Positions 46,076 through 58,529 are shown, counted from the first letter of the stretch. The stretch: DNA of 64,000 nt from Dipteris shenzhenensis (GCA_047967505.1 CM106541.1); one strand, 5' to 3'. Made by a program: numbers and translations. The notes: generated by a model from the letters alone, not told the origin.

Positions 46076-47463
46076 ATGTGGGGAGGAAGTGCTTCTAGCT
46101 CACCTGATCCACGGGAATCGATATGGAAGGATTTATATAACATTTTAGGGCACCCTCCTAGTCCTGCGGAGTTATATGGGTACATGACGGGTACCCTTAA
46201 CACTCCCTAGGAGTCGGCACTATAGACTCCGAGCCACCCCACACCGATTGAGATCACCCCAACGGAGTCCGCACAGCCGTCTTATGCCCCTTCCCCCATG
46301 CCGTCAGGAGGTCCTTTTGTCTCGGCGAGCTGTCGATGTACTCCCCAGCCGTCGAGACTCGGTTCTCCAGCTACGAGTGGTCAGCATAGTCCTGTACAGT
46401 CCCCAGCTACGAGTGGCCAGCGTACGAGCTCGACACGACAGGGTAGCAGGCGTAGTAGCAGGGAGAGCGGTGGTGGATGCATGGCACAGTGCTTTGGGCC
46501 ATGTGGCGGTGAGGAGGAGGATGATTCGGATGATTTAGACATGCCTCTGGGTGATGGTACGATTTATTATGACATCACTCAGACAGGAGGCATCTTGATG
46601 GATGCGCGGGGGAAGGACATCATGGCCTTCATGCGCTCTGTAATTGCTAACAATTACAGAGATTGCTTTATCCACTATAAAGACCACCCAAAGAGGTTGG
46701 CTGATGAGACCCTCGCTACTGTTCGCTCTAGGTATCCTAACCCCCCCAATCGCCAGTTCACAGATAAATGGGGGAAGTCAAAGATTGTTACGATACTTAG
46801 CAATAAAAGATCTTCCCTTAAGAGGCAGGCACTAGCGAAGCTTGCCAGACTTGAGGCAGGTCAACCTCCAAGGGGCCCGCCCCACACCGCTCACAAGCGT
46901 GAGTGGAAGAAGGCCATGAAGTCAGTGAGGGAGGAGCCCAGTCTGCAGCACGTGGAGGCACGGAGGATCCAGATGGAGGAATATGGGAGCGCGCATTTTG
47001 GAGCAGGGGGTGTTGAATCATGGGAGGCCCAATTTGTAAGTATCGATCTCAAATTATATTGCTTATGTAGTTTATTAGGAGGTTGGTTGTTTCTTTGTAC
47101 TAATCCCTCCACAAAGTGTATCGCGGTCATGCAGCTTGAGATCATGGGCAGATACCCTACTCCAGTGGAGACAGCCTACCACCGCCACCATCGCAGAGGA
47201 GATACATGGAGGCACTTCTATGATGACGGGTTGATTACTAAGGAGCAGTATACCCGAGCTACTAGGCAGGCCCCCGAGGTATTTGAAAGTAATTAAATAA
47301 TGCCAAAATTATAAGTAAAGATTTGATTTTTCATACATTGATATATGTTATCCCTTGTTTACAGGCCCGTGCACAACATGACGAGGAAGACGAGGAAGGA
47401 GGCGCAGAAGGGAGTGCAGAAGGGAGCGTGGAAGGGAGCGAGGACCTGGAGAACATAGATTAG
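46076..47463 (+). pseudogene. TNPA-like (Transposase_24) gene of R
   Basis: The start codon follows acceptor TTTTTCCAG (MWGGSASSSPDP). The coding path runs 46076-47035, 47135-47278 and 47365-47463, with GTAAGT/GCAG and GTATTT/ACAG junctions like those of B1. The core has YYDITQTGGILMDA, RYPNPPN and HFGAGG, and the tail is Glu-rich, ending in TAG. Two in-frame TAG codons interrupt the N-terminal region, one after LNTP (46208-46210) and one after ESAL. D shares the second. Downstream of 46298 the frame is open, so a protein starting at MPSGG could in theory still be made. Confidence 0.85.
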
Positions 47464-47855
47464 TCATAGAAGTAGTGCTAGCTACTCTTTTTTGTACTTA
47501 AAGCCACTGGCTTGGCTTCGTGCCTCTTATTTTTTGTACTTGAAGCCACATGACATGGCTTAGCTTCCTTATTTTTTGTACTTGAAGCCACATGACGTGG
47601 CTTAGCTTCGTGCTATATGTATATACAAGCACTTTTTTGAGCTTTCAATTTTATTGCGATTTGGAGTTGTAATATTTTATTTGGAATTGTAATTAAAATG
47701 CGGCTGGCTGTAAGAATTGAATTACAAAATGTGGATATGGGATTCTTGTAACTATATAGCATACACAACATACACACTATTTTGTAAAATTTTTTTTAAA
47801 AAAAAGGGGCGTCTATCAGTGCGTTTAAAAACGCGTTTATTTTCGCGTCTGTCTG

Positions 47856-49865
47856 TTGGATCATGGATATATATGATCCTTCCTAAGCCATGTGTACAAA
47901 GTCGAGAAGTAATTATTGGAGAAACCAACTCCCTTTTCTTTCCACTAGCAAAAAATATACCGAAGACCTATCATTGCAAAACTGTTGGAGAGATGGGTAA
48001 ACTCACATGCATCCATCCACAAACATAGCATGTTAGAACATGTACACTATGTACTGTGGGGCTGCAGGCTTCTATGCCAGCCCATAATTGTTATCTATGT
48101 CCCTCCCTCAGCTAAGCAATAAAATATGTGTGCCAAATTCCAAATTTCAAAGATTATTAGGAAAAATATGTCACAACAATTCCCTTTAATAAATGTGCAA
48201 GAAAATAGTAAAGAAGAATGAGATGTAAGAGAAAAAGTCATCCCTAACCCTTGGACAAGGTAATGGCCCTATAAGCTATACATTTTACCCAATGACTCTC
48301 TCAACATATGGAAAACTATGTCCTTCATAACATACATATGTCCTCTCGCAACATCATGGTTGAAAAACATTATATAAACATATTTTTCCATTTTCTTTGT
48401 GATGGAGAGAGGTTCCAGCACTTACAACTACATGCCAATGATTTCACTCTTAATCATGTGGAGCTAGATCAATCATGGAAAAATAACTATATCCATCCCA
48501 AAATGTCTTGCTAGATCGTTCTTAAGGAAAAATTAGACAACATCTATCCATGCCCATCTATGCTCATCAAAACAAATCCTACAATAGCAATCATTGACAA
48601 CACAAAACCATGATTGAAACTTTCATCTCTATACAAATGCTTGTCTCATGTAAAAGGGAAAATCAAAAGTTTATCTTGCTAGTAATCTACAACTCGTATG
48701 TAAAGAAAGGGAGATTTTGTTTTGAATGGCTCACATATAGTCTGACTAAGTAAATCAGCAAAGGGCATCATTACAGTTACAAGTCAGCCAGCTACTCCCA
48801 CAATCATCGAGCTCATTCCATAGCATGCAATAGTCTATCCGAGAGTTAAAACATAGTCTAGGAATAGAGCATGTTATAGATTGCTAGTGCTATAGCTACA
48901 GCTCTCGTTCTATGAGTAGAGGTCAGACTGGTAACTCTACAAAGCTTCATAGAAACATTGGTCCATTTATGATTTTAGGGTTGTCAGAAAGACAAATTTT
49001 CCCTCTAAAACCTATAATGAAGGCAACGCTAAAATCTAGCTTGAGGCTGAGTATTGTACATAGAGGTTTAACTGGGATCCTTCCATATACTGATGTTCTT
49101 TCTGAACAGTAGAAACAATGCTCTATAGAGAGTGCCTAACGCTTGAATTTAGATACTCATGAGCAAGTTGAGTGAACATTCAAAATGCCATAGCAATCTA
49201 ATTTTTGGATTACCGTATGTATCCTTCCGCTATGAATCGCCAAGTTAAGCTATCCCCAGTGTAAATCATTCCGTCTGTTAATGAAATGTATAAATCAAGT
49301 CACTAGCTACTCACTTAAATAAAACATATGTTAACTATTAACCATCTCTGAACATAGAGTTTCCAAAGGCAATATATCTTCACATTACAAAATGGCTCCA
49401 AAATGGGCAATGCCAGTCATGTATAGAGATGTCGGAGATGAGTGCTATTGCTCAACCCATGCAAAGAGGGAAATCTAAAGCTCTGAATACTCTAAATTAA
49501 GGCCAGTCCTAAAGACGTTAAGGACAATCTTAAAGCTTAATCGGGATCTCGACAGGGATTCATAAGGACAAAATTCATAACAAGTTTGTATATATTAACA
49601 AGCTTATATAACAAAAATGTGGTGTTGTGTCACATCAATACAAGAGCTCAACTTAGCAAGAAATGCTCTGCTCATTGCTAAGTATGACCTTCAAGTCGAC
49701 CCACTACCTGACATCAGCAAAACTCCCACAATATAAATTCCATCGTCTTGTGAATGTGGACCATATACAATCCACAAAAGTACTTCATACCCATGGGACT
49801 CAAATGTAGATCTCACATAGACTTGATTGAGTAGATTGCTCGACCAACTAAGGTTAGGGTCAATG
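47856..49865. other. Unassigned region
   Basis: No gene, transposon domain or array was recognised. Short frames (for example 48308-48514 and 48912-49112) lack any family features. Confidence 0.5.
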
Positions 49866-50095
49866 TTTGCTTGGGTGTAGCCATTTTTGGTGATTTTAAG
49901 GCCATTTTTTGTATATATGTATCTTGCCTCACCCATAACTTAGGCATTGCTCAACGGAATTCAACAAAATTTGTCTTTAAGTTGTAGTACACATTTCAAT
50001 CTTAATATGAGACCACAAAAAATATAGAATGAACATTTGGAACGAGACCGTTAAAGCATTACACAAGTGCTATGTTGTTGCAGGTGAAGCATGTA
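49866..50095 (-). repeat. Long inverted repeat, right copy
   Basis: The reverse complement of 37448-37690 (see that entry). The pair is 12.4 kb apart and encloses R and many older repeats. Confidence 0.8.
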
Positions 50096-50380
50096 TACTA
50101 AAGAGTATAGGATATAATAATTAAGTGAGTGCGAAGAAGTAATAATTAAGTGAAATCGGTTGATGCTACCTATATGTGCGAAGAAGTATACATGCAAGTA
50201 AGTGCTCGTGATACAATCTGATCCTAACTAAGGAAGACTTGAGTTTCCCAAATCTTCATTTTTGTTGGGGATGGCTTGCGTGTTGAAGTAGTAGCGCTTC
50301 AGTCGGCTCTCATTTATGGTTGTGTTGAATTATTGAATTGATGAATTGATGAAAAGTTATTAATATTTGGTCAAAATATC

Positions 50381-52130
50381 CCACCATTGATGTTCTTAGA
50401 GGAGATACTACAAAATAATTTTAAACTTTCCAGAGAGCAAAAAAATGAAGGGAGGATAGTGTACGATGAAGTTCTTGGAAACATAAAAACATTATCAGCC
50501 TCCATTGGAGTTAGTGCTAAAGAAAATTCTCTTTTGTGGCTTTCTAGAATGGTGGAGTCAAGGTTTCGAGCTTGCCAATTGATGTCCAGGATGTGTTAAA
50601 ATAGATACAATAGGAACCATGATGTTTTAGCATGTTCAAGCAGTATAGTAGAGCAATTGAGTAGGCACACAATGACTTTCTCAAAGACTATCTCCAAGAG
50701 CATGATGACTAACTTGAAGGATTTCAAGGATGGCAAATCCAAATTGTCATCTCAATCAATCAGAGTTTCTATGCAACTGATGGGGACTTCCCTCAAATTA
50801 TTTTTTGAGTAATATGATAGGAAGATGAATTTTCTACACATGAAAGCCACCAATGCAGTAAAGATAGTGCAACATGAGAGAATGCTCAAGAGGGTATAGA
50901 AGCCAAGGTGAAGTGAAGGACTTGCAAGAATGAGAGAAAGCTGAAGCCATCAAAAAAATGGCTGAGATGGAAAAGCATAGCAGAGAAGAAGTAGAGAACT
51001 GCATCAAGCTATTGCATCAGTAGCTTGATGATGTTAGAATGGATGGGACAAAGTGGAGCAAGAGCTAGTAGGGACTAAAAAAGTCCTTGAAGACCAAAGA
51101 GTTGACAAGGAGGCTCTTTACCAATGGCTCTACAAAATGCAAAAAACATTGAACATCGATAAAGACAAAATGATAGAGCAACTAAAAAGGGAGAATGCAG
51201 CAACCAGAGCATTGATGCATGAGCTGCTGTGAGAGAGCTTCAGGACAAGGAAGGATGTAGATTAGGCAGAGAGCAGCCGCCATAGTGGAGGAGACTTGAG
51301 AATGTCCAATTTTAGAAGCATATATAAAAGTCCATGAAATTGGATTGCACTAGGGCTATGCAAGAGCTTGCCATGGCTTTTAAAAGTTATGACAAGCAGT
51401 CCTCTATCCTGTCTAAAATCCAACAAAGAGTGGATCTCTTGGAAAATGCCTACAGAGAAGCTACTACACAATTTCACTAGGTTCAAGAGTAGCTAATAGA
51501 TTTTGATAGAGCTGTTGCAGTGAGTCAGCATCAAGTGGAGGTGTTGCCGGATAATGTCCGCACCCTAAGGATGAGGTAGAAAGGAATCAAGAAATCGCTT
51601 GCTAATGCAAAGGAATAGACTGTGTTATTGACAGTCACAATAGTTAAAGCAGATGACTATCCTCTTGAGATGCAGGAAGGTAAGAAGTGCACGGTCTATC
51701 GTCTACACATTATAGATAAGTGCATGATACGATGGACCCACTGCAGGCATGCTCTACATGTGTTTTACTTGAAGGTGTTTGTAGATGCAAACTTGATTTG
51801 CTAAGATCCTGGTTGTGGCCTCTCACTACCCACATTGTGGAAAGATCAATTGTGCCTAGCTGTTGCATCTATTCATAGCAAGAAATGAGATGCTACAATA
51901 GAAATCACCAGGTGAGTCTTCCAAGAAATAATAAAGGGCCTTGACCAGCCCTCTAAAAGAAGGGATCCTGAAGTAAAGAATTCTAAGGTTGAGCCTTGAG
52001 AATAAGGGCCGCCGGTCTCCCCAACAAGCTCAAAGTGACATGATGAAGGAAGCTCAAAGCAAAAAGTAAAATGTGAACTAGCCCCTTGAAGTAAAGGAGC
52101 AAGAAGGCCCGCACCTCCAAGTGATAGGAT
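50381..52130 (+). pseudogene. Decayed gene with helical region and Cys/His-rich C-terminus
   Basis: One dominant frame, broken by many stops, can be followed from 50381. It has a helical, charged region (EEILQNNFKLSREQKN, later QWLYKMQKTLNIDKDK and EQLKRENAATRAL) that looks coiled-coil. A C-terminal Cys/His cluster (KKCTVY...WTHCRHALHVFYL..DANLIC.DPGCG, about 51680-51820) resembles a zinc finger. I do not recognise the family. It could be a domesticated or transposon-encoded protein. Confidence 0.35.
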
Positions 52131-52171
52131 GTAGCTAAAAGACCTCAATGTATGAGATGTATCTATTAAAT

Positions 52172-52450
52172 ATTGATGAAACCACTCTTTAATTACTACC
52201 AGAGTTGGTGAATGTTTGTAGCCATTTGAATACAAGTTTGCTTTCTACATACTAAGTTTCCTTTATTGATGAAACCACACTCTTTAATTACTACTAGAGT
52301 TGGTGAATGTTTGTAGCCATTTGAATACAAGTTTGCTTTCTACAGACTAAGTTTCCTTCATTAATGAAACCACTCCTTAGTTACTTCCAGAGTTGGTGAA
52401 TGTTTGTAGCCATTTGAATACAAGTTTCCTTTATACAAACTAAGTTGATT
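52172..52450. repeat. About 92-bp tandem repeat, three copies
   Basis: Each unit contains CCAGAGTTGGTGAATGTTTG, TAGCCATTTGAATACAAGTT and ACTAAGTTTCCTT; the third unit is shortened. Confidence 0.9.
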
Positions 52451-52578
52451 TAGGATCTTTCTTTATACAAACAAGCTATTTTAGGATTGCATCCTAGGTC
52501 TCACAATTTAGGATCGTTAACCAGCAAGGTGGTAGTATAGGATAAGTGGTCACCATTATGGTGGTTGGTTGCATACAA

Positions 52579-52695
52579 TATATGGGCCCTTGAGGGGTCC
52601 CCTTTAGGGGCAAAGGCCATATTGGCATGCCACTGGACATATACGACATGTCGATATGGCTGTTGCCCCTAAAGGGGACCCTTCAAGGGCCATAT
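52579..52695. repeat. Long imperfect hairpin
   Basis: The arms 52581-52626 and 52648-52695 pair over about 45 bp with few mismatches (cores CCCTTGAGGGGTCCCCTTTA and TAAAGGGGACCCTTCAAGGG), with a loop of about 20 bases. A related single arm lies at 43987-44020. Confidence 0.85.
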
Positions 52696-53139
52696 CAACA
52701 ATTGCATTTGTACACGTGATTTTAGGATCATGGTGGTTTCCTTCAAAATAATTACAAGATGAAAGTGATCACCAGCCCATAAGTTTTACAAGATAGGTGG
52801 CATACAATTTTTATATATATATATATATGTACATATGTATATATATATATATATGTATATATATACAAACACACACACCTTTGTAAAACTAGAATACATC
52901 CAATCATTTGCGATTACTAAAAAGCATGGTGGGTCAGTGGTTGTAAAACAAGCTCAGTGGGGATTTACTATTTGGCATTTATATTTAACAACAAGCATAG
53001 TGGTTCTAAAACAAGTGTGGTGGAAATTTACTATTTGGGAATTACATAAAACAAGCACAGTGGTTGAGATTTATCAAATTTTCTAGGATAAGTGGAACAC
53101 ATGTTCCTTAGAATGCATTTTTTTGTACTGTCTTAGTCG
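52696..53139. other. Unassigned, with TA repeat and family E motifs
   Basis: Contains a TATATA/TATGTA microsatellite (52811-52864) and degenerate AAACAAGC..AGTGGTT motifs like those of family E. No gene seen. Confidence 0.5.
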
Positions 53140-53849
53140 TCCACTACTCCAAGGCACCCATGATGTGCTCATGTGTGTTTAAATCCATTTTTTAGATACT
53201 CTTGCCCTTCTTTCTTCTAGGCACAGCTTGCAACTGGAACTTATCTCTTACTAGATGAGAGTACATAGTTTGTGACTCTTATGTAACAGTTCATAATTGT
53301 GGCCTCTCTTGGGCGTTTTTTTGTTCAGACAGCTCCAACTACTACATCCCACTTCTCATAGCTTGTTTCTGAAAAATTCTTAAATGCTTCCTCAACCTTA
53401 TACTTGGGATAGGTATACTACAACACAAAGTATGGGTCAAGTTCCTCATTCTCCCTAGAGTCAGTGAGGCGACGACAACTACAAAGTTATACCCCTCTTC
53501 CAGACAGCCAGTGAGGTCATTAAAAGACTTCCCAAACTGTGGTGAGTCATCATTTGTCTCTCCATTTTTTAATCACGACATCTTCAAATTAAACTGCTGT
53601 CTCTTGTGTCCTCATAGTTGCAATGTCCTCACAATTGTCATGATCCCTTGTGATGCAAGCACTGTAGAAACAAGAAAGTTTTCTAGTTTTGAGTGCATGG
53701 TGGCTTGAAAAGCCCCTTATGCTGTGCAAACAGTGAGTTCCTTTTATGGCCTCACAATTGTGTCTATTTCTCCTTTGCAGCTCATTCACTTTCACTTCAT
53801 GGAACACTCTACACATGACACTATTCTTGAGGCTTTGTTTTATTGTATG

Positions 53850-56730
53850 TTGATTATGCCCCTGTGGAGAGGTTGGCTGTGAGCCATGTTACAACATCAT
53901 GAGCATCATTGAGATTTTCTTGAGAGAATGTTATTTGGTGTTTGAACAGAGCTCCCTTAATAATGGCACACATCCATCATCTTCTACCTTACCATGGCTA
54001 GACCCAAAGAATTCCACATCATGTTTAGACTGGCTAGGGATGTAAACCTTGAGATAAAGTAGAATCCATAGGCTGATTTAAACTAAGAGGAAGCACAATC
54101 TAACCACACCCAATGTTGTTTTAGAATTTTTAGCCATTCCCAATGCAATAGAAAAGCATGCTACACAAAATAAGGTGTCATGTTCCCTATCATCCAAAAT
54201 GTAGAAATGGTATATGTGTTGCACTCTGACCTAGACTCAACAAGAAGATTGGCATCAATCATACAAGGAATAAGCAGATAACTGTACATGATATGCGCTA
54301 GAATTGATGTCTACTTGTTGTACCAGTGAGCACTCTGTATCTCATCTTGTTCTTGAAATGAGTGATTTTTGGCAAAATCTATGATAGAGGCTAGTTTCAT
54401 GGAGAAAATTGGCAAGGCACTTCGAGTGAACTGCTTATCTTGCCACCTGGCCATGAAATTGTGAAGCATGTATTTGGGATGGATTGAATCAAGTGCTCTA
54501 CAAGCTCCCTCAACTTAGTGTTCTTATATGATAGTAGCCATCTCATTTTCTCTGATCCTTCAACATTAACATGTTCAAATCTTCTCCATTTTTAGAGCAA
54601 TAGAGTTGTCTTCCCTCATTTCATTTGGGTAGATATCATATTGCCTCTTCTTTAGATTAAAATCCGTGCATGTGCCAGGAATGCATGCAATGTGGTGCCA
54701 CTCAGGGCATCCCTTTGGATGGGCTATTGGCTCCCACAGAGACCTTAGGCTACAAAACTTGGTCTCCCTGGCAACACATGATGAGGACCCGGGTCCAACA
54801 TGTGACAAGATCTCAAGTCATTCAAAGCTTGTTCGGCCAAGTCAAAGTCTATGTGTGTTTTACAACAACACGCATTCCTGCCTTTGAGTTTCTTAATGTA
54901 CCAGGGCTTACAATGCTCAAATCTCTTTTGCCCAATCGAAAGGTTAGGGTTTTGAGCCATAAACTTTAATTACAACTCCTTCTACTCCCAACCACCCAAT
55001 ATGCTGGAAATAAAAATTAATTGAAATTAAAAAAAAGTCTAATCAAGTTCTAAAAAGCAAAATAAATTCACTACTACAAAACAAAATCAATTTCAACTAT
55101 CAGGCTGGTTTATAAGGTAGACAAATAACTATGCCAACTCGGTGTTCCGATCACTAGGTTGGTTTAGCACAATCATGCTACTAATTAAACTAATCAAGCT
55201 ACTAGAAAACAAGAGGTGCAAGTGTCAAGTGCACTGCCCCTTTTTTAGAAAGACTCAAAGATAAGAAAAATGGTTACAAAATGTTATTTTGCAAAGAGCT
55301 AAGTGGCTTACTTAGAGCCTTATAACTGCTTCTTTTGCTGGGTGTTTGTGTTTTCCAAGGGTTCCTTAAAAAGAAAGTTTCTCTATGCTAGATCCCCCCC
55401 TAATGGGGCAGTGCTAACAAAATAATTAAACAACTAAACGACAATCACATTAACTAGCTAAATTATATATTATTGATCCAACCACTGAGCTGGTTTTGGA
55501 TGGGATCACAGTCCAAGCATGACCCGAACCAACTTAAAAATTAAACCAAACTAATTTAACTACTAGTAAAAATAAATAACTTAACTATTAGGAAACACAA
55601 CAATTTCAACCACCATGCTAGTCATCAATTATTTTAATTTTGAAATATATTTTTGTTTATTTTCTATTCAACCACGCTGGTTCAAGATAATCACATCTCT
55701 TGTGCTCGGGGGGGTCAATCATCATATGTCACCCTATCACATGAGTTCAACAGAAGGATAACTTTAATATCTAGATTTTACAAAAATTAATTTACATAAG
55801 GGAGTTTTTTAAATGATTTTGGAAAAAAATTACATATTTGTATAGAAAAAGGGTACATTTTATTAATGGAAAAATTACAGATAAGAGATTTTACAAATAG
55901 GCCTTGAATGCACATGATATTGAGGGTTTATACATGGTGACCCCCCGAACTCTTGTGTGACCTAAACCAGCCCGGTGATATATTGCATGATATTCCAACC
56001 AGAGGGCTGTGGCTTAGGACTTTCACAGAAGTTCAAGCCAGCTCAATTACTAGTATATGACCTAAACCAATCCAAAAATCAAACTTAAATAATTTAACTA
56101 CTATGAAATACATCAATTTTAGCCAACCACCTGCATTATATCAAGCATGTGTATCATGTGCTCATTCCACTACATGCATCCACTCTGCTTTCTGCAGGTG
56201 TCCTTATTTGGAGTAGCTCTTGTATTCTCATGCTAGAATGTTGTCACTTGATCAATACTTATGCACTTAGGTTGTCTCTCCTTTTCTTGCATTCTCTTAA
56301 AGCCCAAAGACTTCTTAGATCGATATGATCCTGCATTGCTTCTTCTTTGTGTCCAACATGTTGGTCCTTCTGATTGACAACAACTTTGACATTGCACACC
56401 CAAGCCATTTCTCCCTTGTTTTAAAGAATACTAGCATAGCCAATGCCACTCTCTTTGTAGCTAGCTGATCTAAGCTATGCACCCCTTTCACTTTATGTAG
56501 GCCATTTCTCAGGCTAGAGAGCATCGTCTCTTGGGCGTGCATCTCCCAAGGTGTTGGTAGGTTTTTCAGTCTTTGAATTTTAGGGTGTAGGCTAAAGCTT
56601 GTGAAGACTTGAGACTAGTATTCACCTAAATGGCTTGATATTGTTGCCTCAAATGCTCCCACCAGATGTGAGACCACAACTCGTGTTCTTTGCTCTTATG
56701 GCAATGATCGAATGTGTGCATCTGCAGCCG
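53850..56730 (-). pseudogene. Transposase-like protein of family E (E2), decayed
   Basis: Readable minus-strand segments match E1: GSSSCVARETKFCSLRSLWEP and CIPGTCTDF (54808-54640), PNEMREDN, and SSLRNGLHKVKGVHSLDQLA (56510-56440). The catalytic-like SDG...SHGKG region is recognisable only in pieces, with frameshifts. Useful mainly as a second sequence for reconstructing family boundaries. Confidence 0.5.
55705..55949. mobile_element. 245-bp MITE, copy 2 (8-bp TSD)
   Basis: Reverse-complement relative of 946-1192, flanked by CTCTTGTG at 55697-55704 and 55950-55957. The terminal repeat starts CTCGGGGGGGTCA; the other end has drifted to ...TGACCCCCCGAA. It sits in the E2 intron. Confidence 0.9.
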
Positions 56731-57605
56731 CTTCATCTTGCTACTCTACAAGAAGTCTTCTTTCTTCTTGTTGTTTCTCCCTCCGCAAACATTGCAAAAG
56801 TGCAATCCGTTTCTATTTCCATAATATGCCATTTCTTTCCTTGCGTTGCAATCTATTCCTTTTTCCTTGATGAAGTTTTTAGATTTCCTATCTTGTAGCC
56901 TCTATTTGGTTCTCTTGCAGGCCATGACGAGCTACATTTTACCATTGATACCATGAGATGATTAGTGAACCACCCACAGAACAAAGACAACCTAGCTTGT
57001 AAGGTGAGCAAAGAATAGAAGACGACTTACCCAAGTAAAGAAGATAATCCCAAACCAAAAGAATGAGGTCATGTCAAGCTGCCTCTACACGGGGCAGGTT
57101 GTAGGGTGGCAGGAGGAGTATGTACTTTGCAAGGTGGCAAGATGAGGATGCATTTTAATATTTAAATATTTGTAGGGTGATAGGTGAAAATTTTCAAAAG
57201 TATATGGGGATAGCAAAATTTTCTTCTGCCGTGATTTCCCCCCTCTGGCAATACATGTCAGCAAAATTGGATATACCAGTTGCCCTCAAGAAAGTGCAAT
57301 GTGGACCAAATTGCTTCAAAATACAAATAGGCCAAAGAACACCTATCAGATTTGATGATGTATATTCTGAAATGCAATGACCTCTGACATGCTTATGAGC
57401 CATATATCAAGCAAGGGCATGGAAAAAGAACCAATACAAAATTGTAAATAGTGCTGAATTTATTAAAAGATCTTTCAACATTTTTAAATTGTTTCCATTC
57501 TAGGGTACATCTAGATACGAATATCACCAACTATCAATCCATGTTATAGTCCTATTAGTTTGGATACTAAATTCTCAATCCATTTTGGTTTTCAAGAAAA
57601 AGTTA

Positions 57606-57964
57606 TGGATGGGTGTGGAAAATTTTAGCACAACATTGGAGGCCCCTTAAACCATACCTAAGGTTCTCAATAAGGTGTGTCCTTAGGTTGAGGATAAGCT
57701 CACGTAGTGTAGTTTTGATTACTTGGCTACATGTATGTGCATAGTAAAATTTTAATGCTTTTGAGCACGCAGCCCCAATTCATTGAGCCTTCGCAAGGCT
57801 TTCAAGCATAGAACACCATCACATAAGTGCACTTAACCCATAGGCTCAATTCAAAGGCATTCTCTTTTCCGAGTGCAATTCCATTGGCTGTCCAGATGCA
57901 ATCACACTGCACCCCAGCTGCACTCTCTTTGAGTGGTTTCCAGATGGCATTCACAAAGCTTTTC
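57606..57964. other. Unassigned spacer
   Basis: Nothing recognised between E2 and the family 2 leader fragment. Confidence 0.5.
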
Positions 57965-58395
57965 AAAGCTCCAAAACAAAATCAGCAAAGTACCCAACCA
58001 AAGAATGACTATAATTTAAACTCTGTGGCGCATCTATAGTCACATCTAAAAGTGTGTCTAAAATCGCATCTAATGGTGCGTCTAAACGCACGTCTACTCT
58101 ATGAATTAAGATGCGTCTATAGACGCGACTATAGATGCGGCTTTTAAACCTGCTTTTTAGCGCACCGCTCGCTTTGCTTTTCTTCACATTACTTATACTT
58201 CACGCGGCTTGCTTCCTTCCTTATTAGCAGATCCATAGTTTCGATGTTTAAGAGGGAGGCTCCCATACTTACTTCCAAGCTTACACTCAAGAGAAAGGCA
58301 CCCACACTTACTTCTAAGCTTAAAGGAGAGGAGGACGAACAAGGAGGAGAAGCAACTTTGAAAAAGAAAGAAGAACCTTCCATAGGGCTCAGAAG
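57965..58395 (-). mobile_element. Family 2 central leader fragment, inverted
   Basis: Reverse complement of 19241-19690: GCGTCTATAG words at 58025-58140, GCACCGCTCGCTTTGCTTTTC (complement of 19450-19476), and the leader with the MEGS... short frame (58381-58192). Neither TNP2 nor termini are present, so it is an isolated promoter/leader fragment. Confidence 0.8.
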
Positions 58396-58529
58396 TGATG
58401 CCTAAGTCCTAGCTGCCCTATGAAATCCCAGCAACAACAAAAAAGCATATAGTTAGTCCCTACCTAGTTATACTAGGTCACGTGCACTCACACACTTTCG
58501 CTTAGACACATAGTTGCTTGCATGAATAA

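Larger units (their letters stand above)
45320..47855 (+). mobile_element. Circularly permuted family 2/family 1 chimera R
   Basis: Plus-strand order: family 2 TNPA-side subterminal repeats and terminus (45320-45530); TAC; an inverted piece of the family 1 leader with its palindrome and leader exon (45531-45731); a family 2 central promoter (45732-46020); a family 2 TNPA-like gene (46076-47463); and inner subterminal sequence (to 47855). Compared with D, the two outer edges map to adjacent positions (about 25240 and 25245). The termini are therefore internal and the ends of R are an arbitrary cut, which is the pattern of a linearised circle. Confidence 0.8.
53140..57605 (-). mobile_element. 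Unnamed transposase-like family E, copy E2
   Basis: The second long copy of the family seen at 34085-37430, in the same orientation and with the same block order: SDG/SHGKG-type exon remnants (about 53850-54200), Cys-rich exon (54575-54980), intron with AACCACCG-GCTGGTT palindromes (about 55060-56150), N-terminal exons (56315-56730), and a 5' region to 57605. It is more decayed than E1 and carries MITE copy 2 in its intron. Confidence 0.6.

Noticed and set aside
45320-47855. Simple inversion of a whole family 2 element as the explanation for R
   Set aside because: An inversion would keep both termini at the outside; here the terminus is internal and the outer edges map to adjacent inner positions. 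Misassembly remains possible and is listed as a test.
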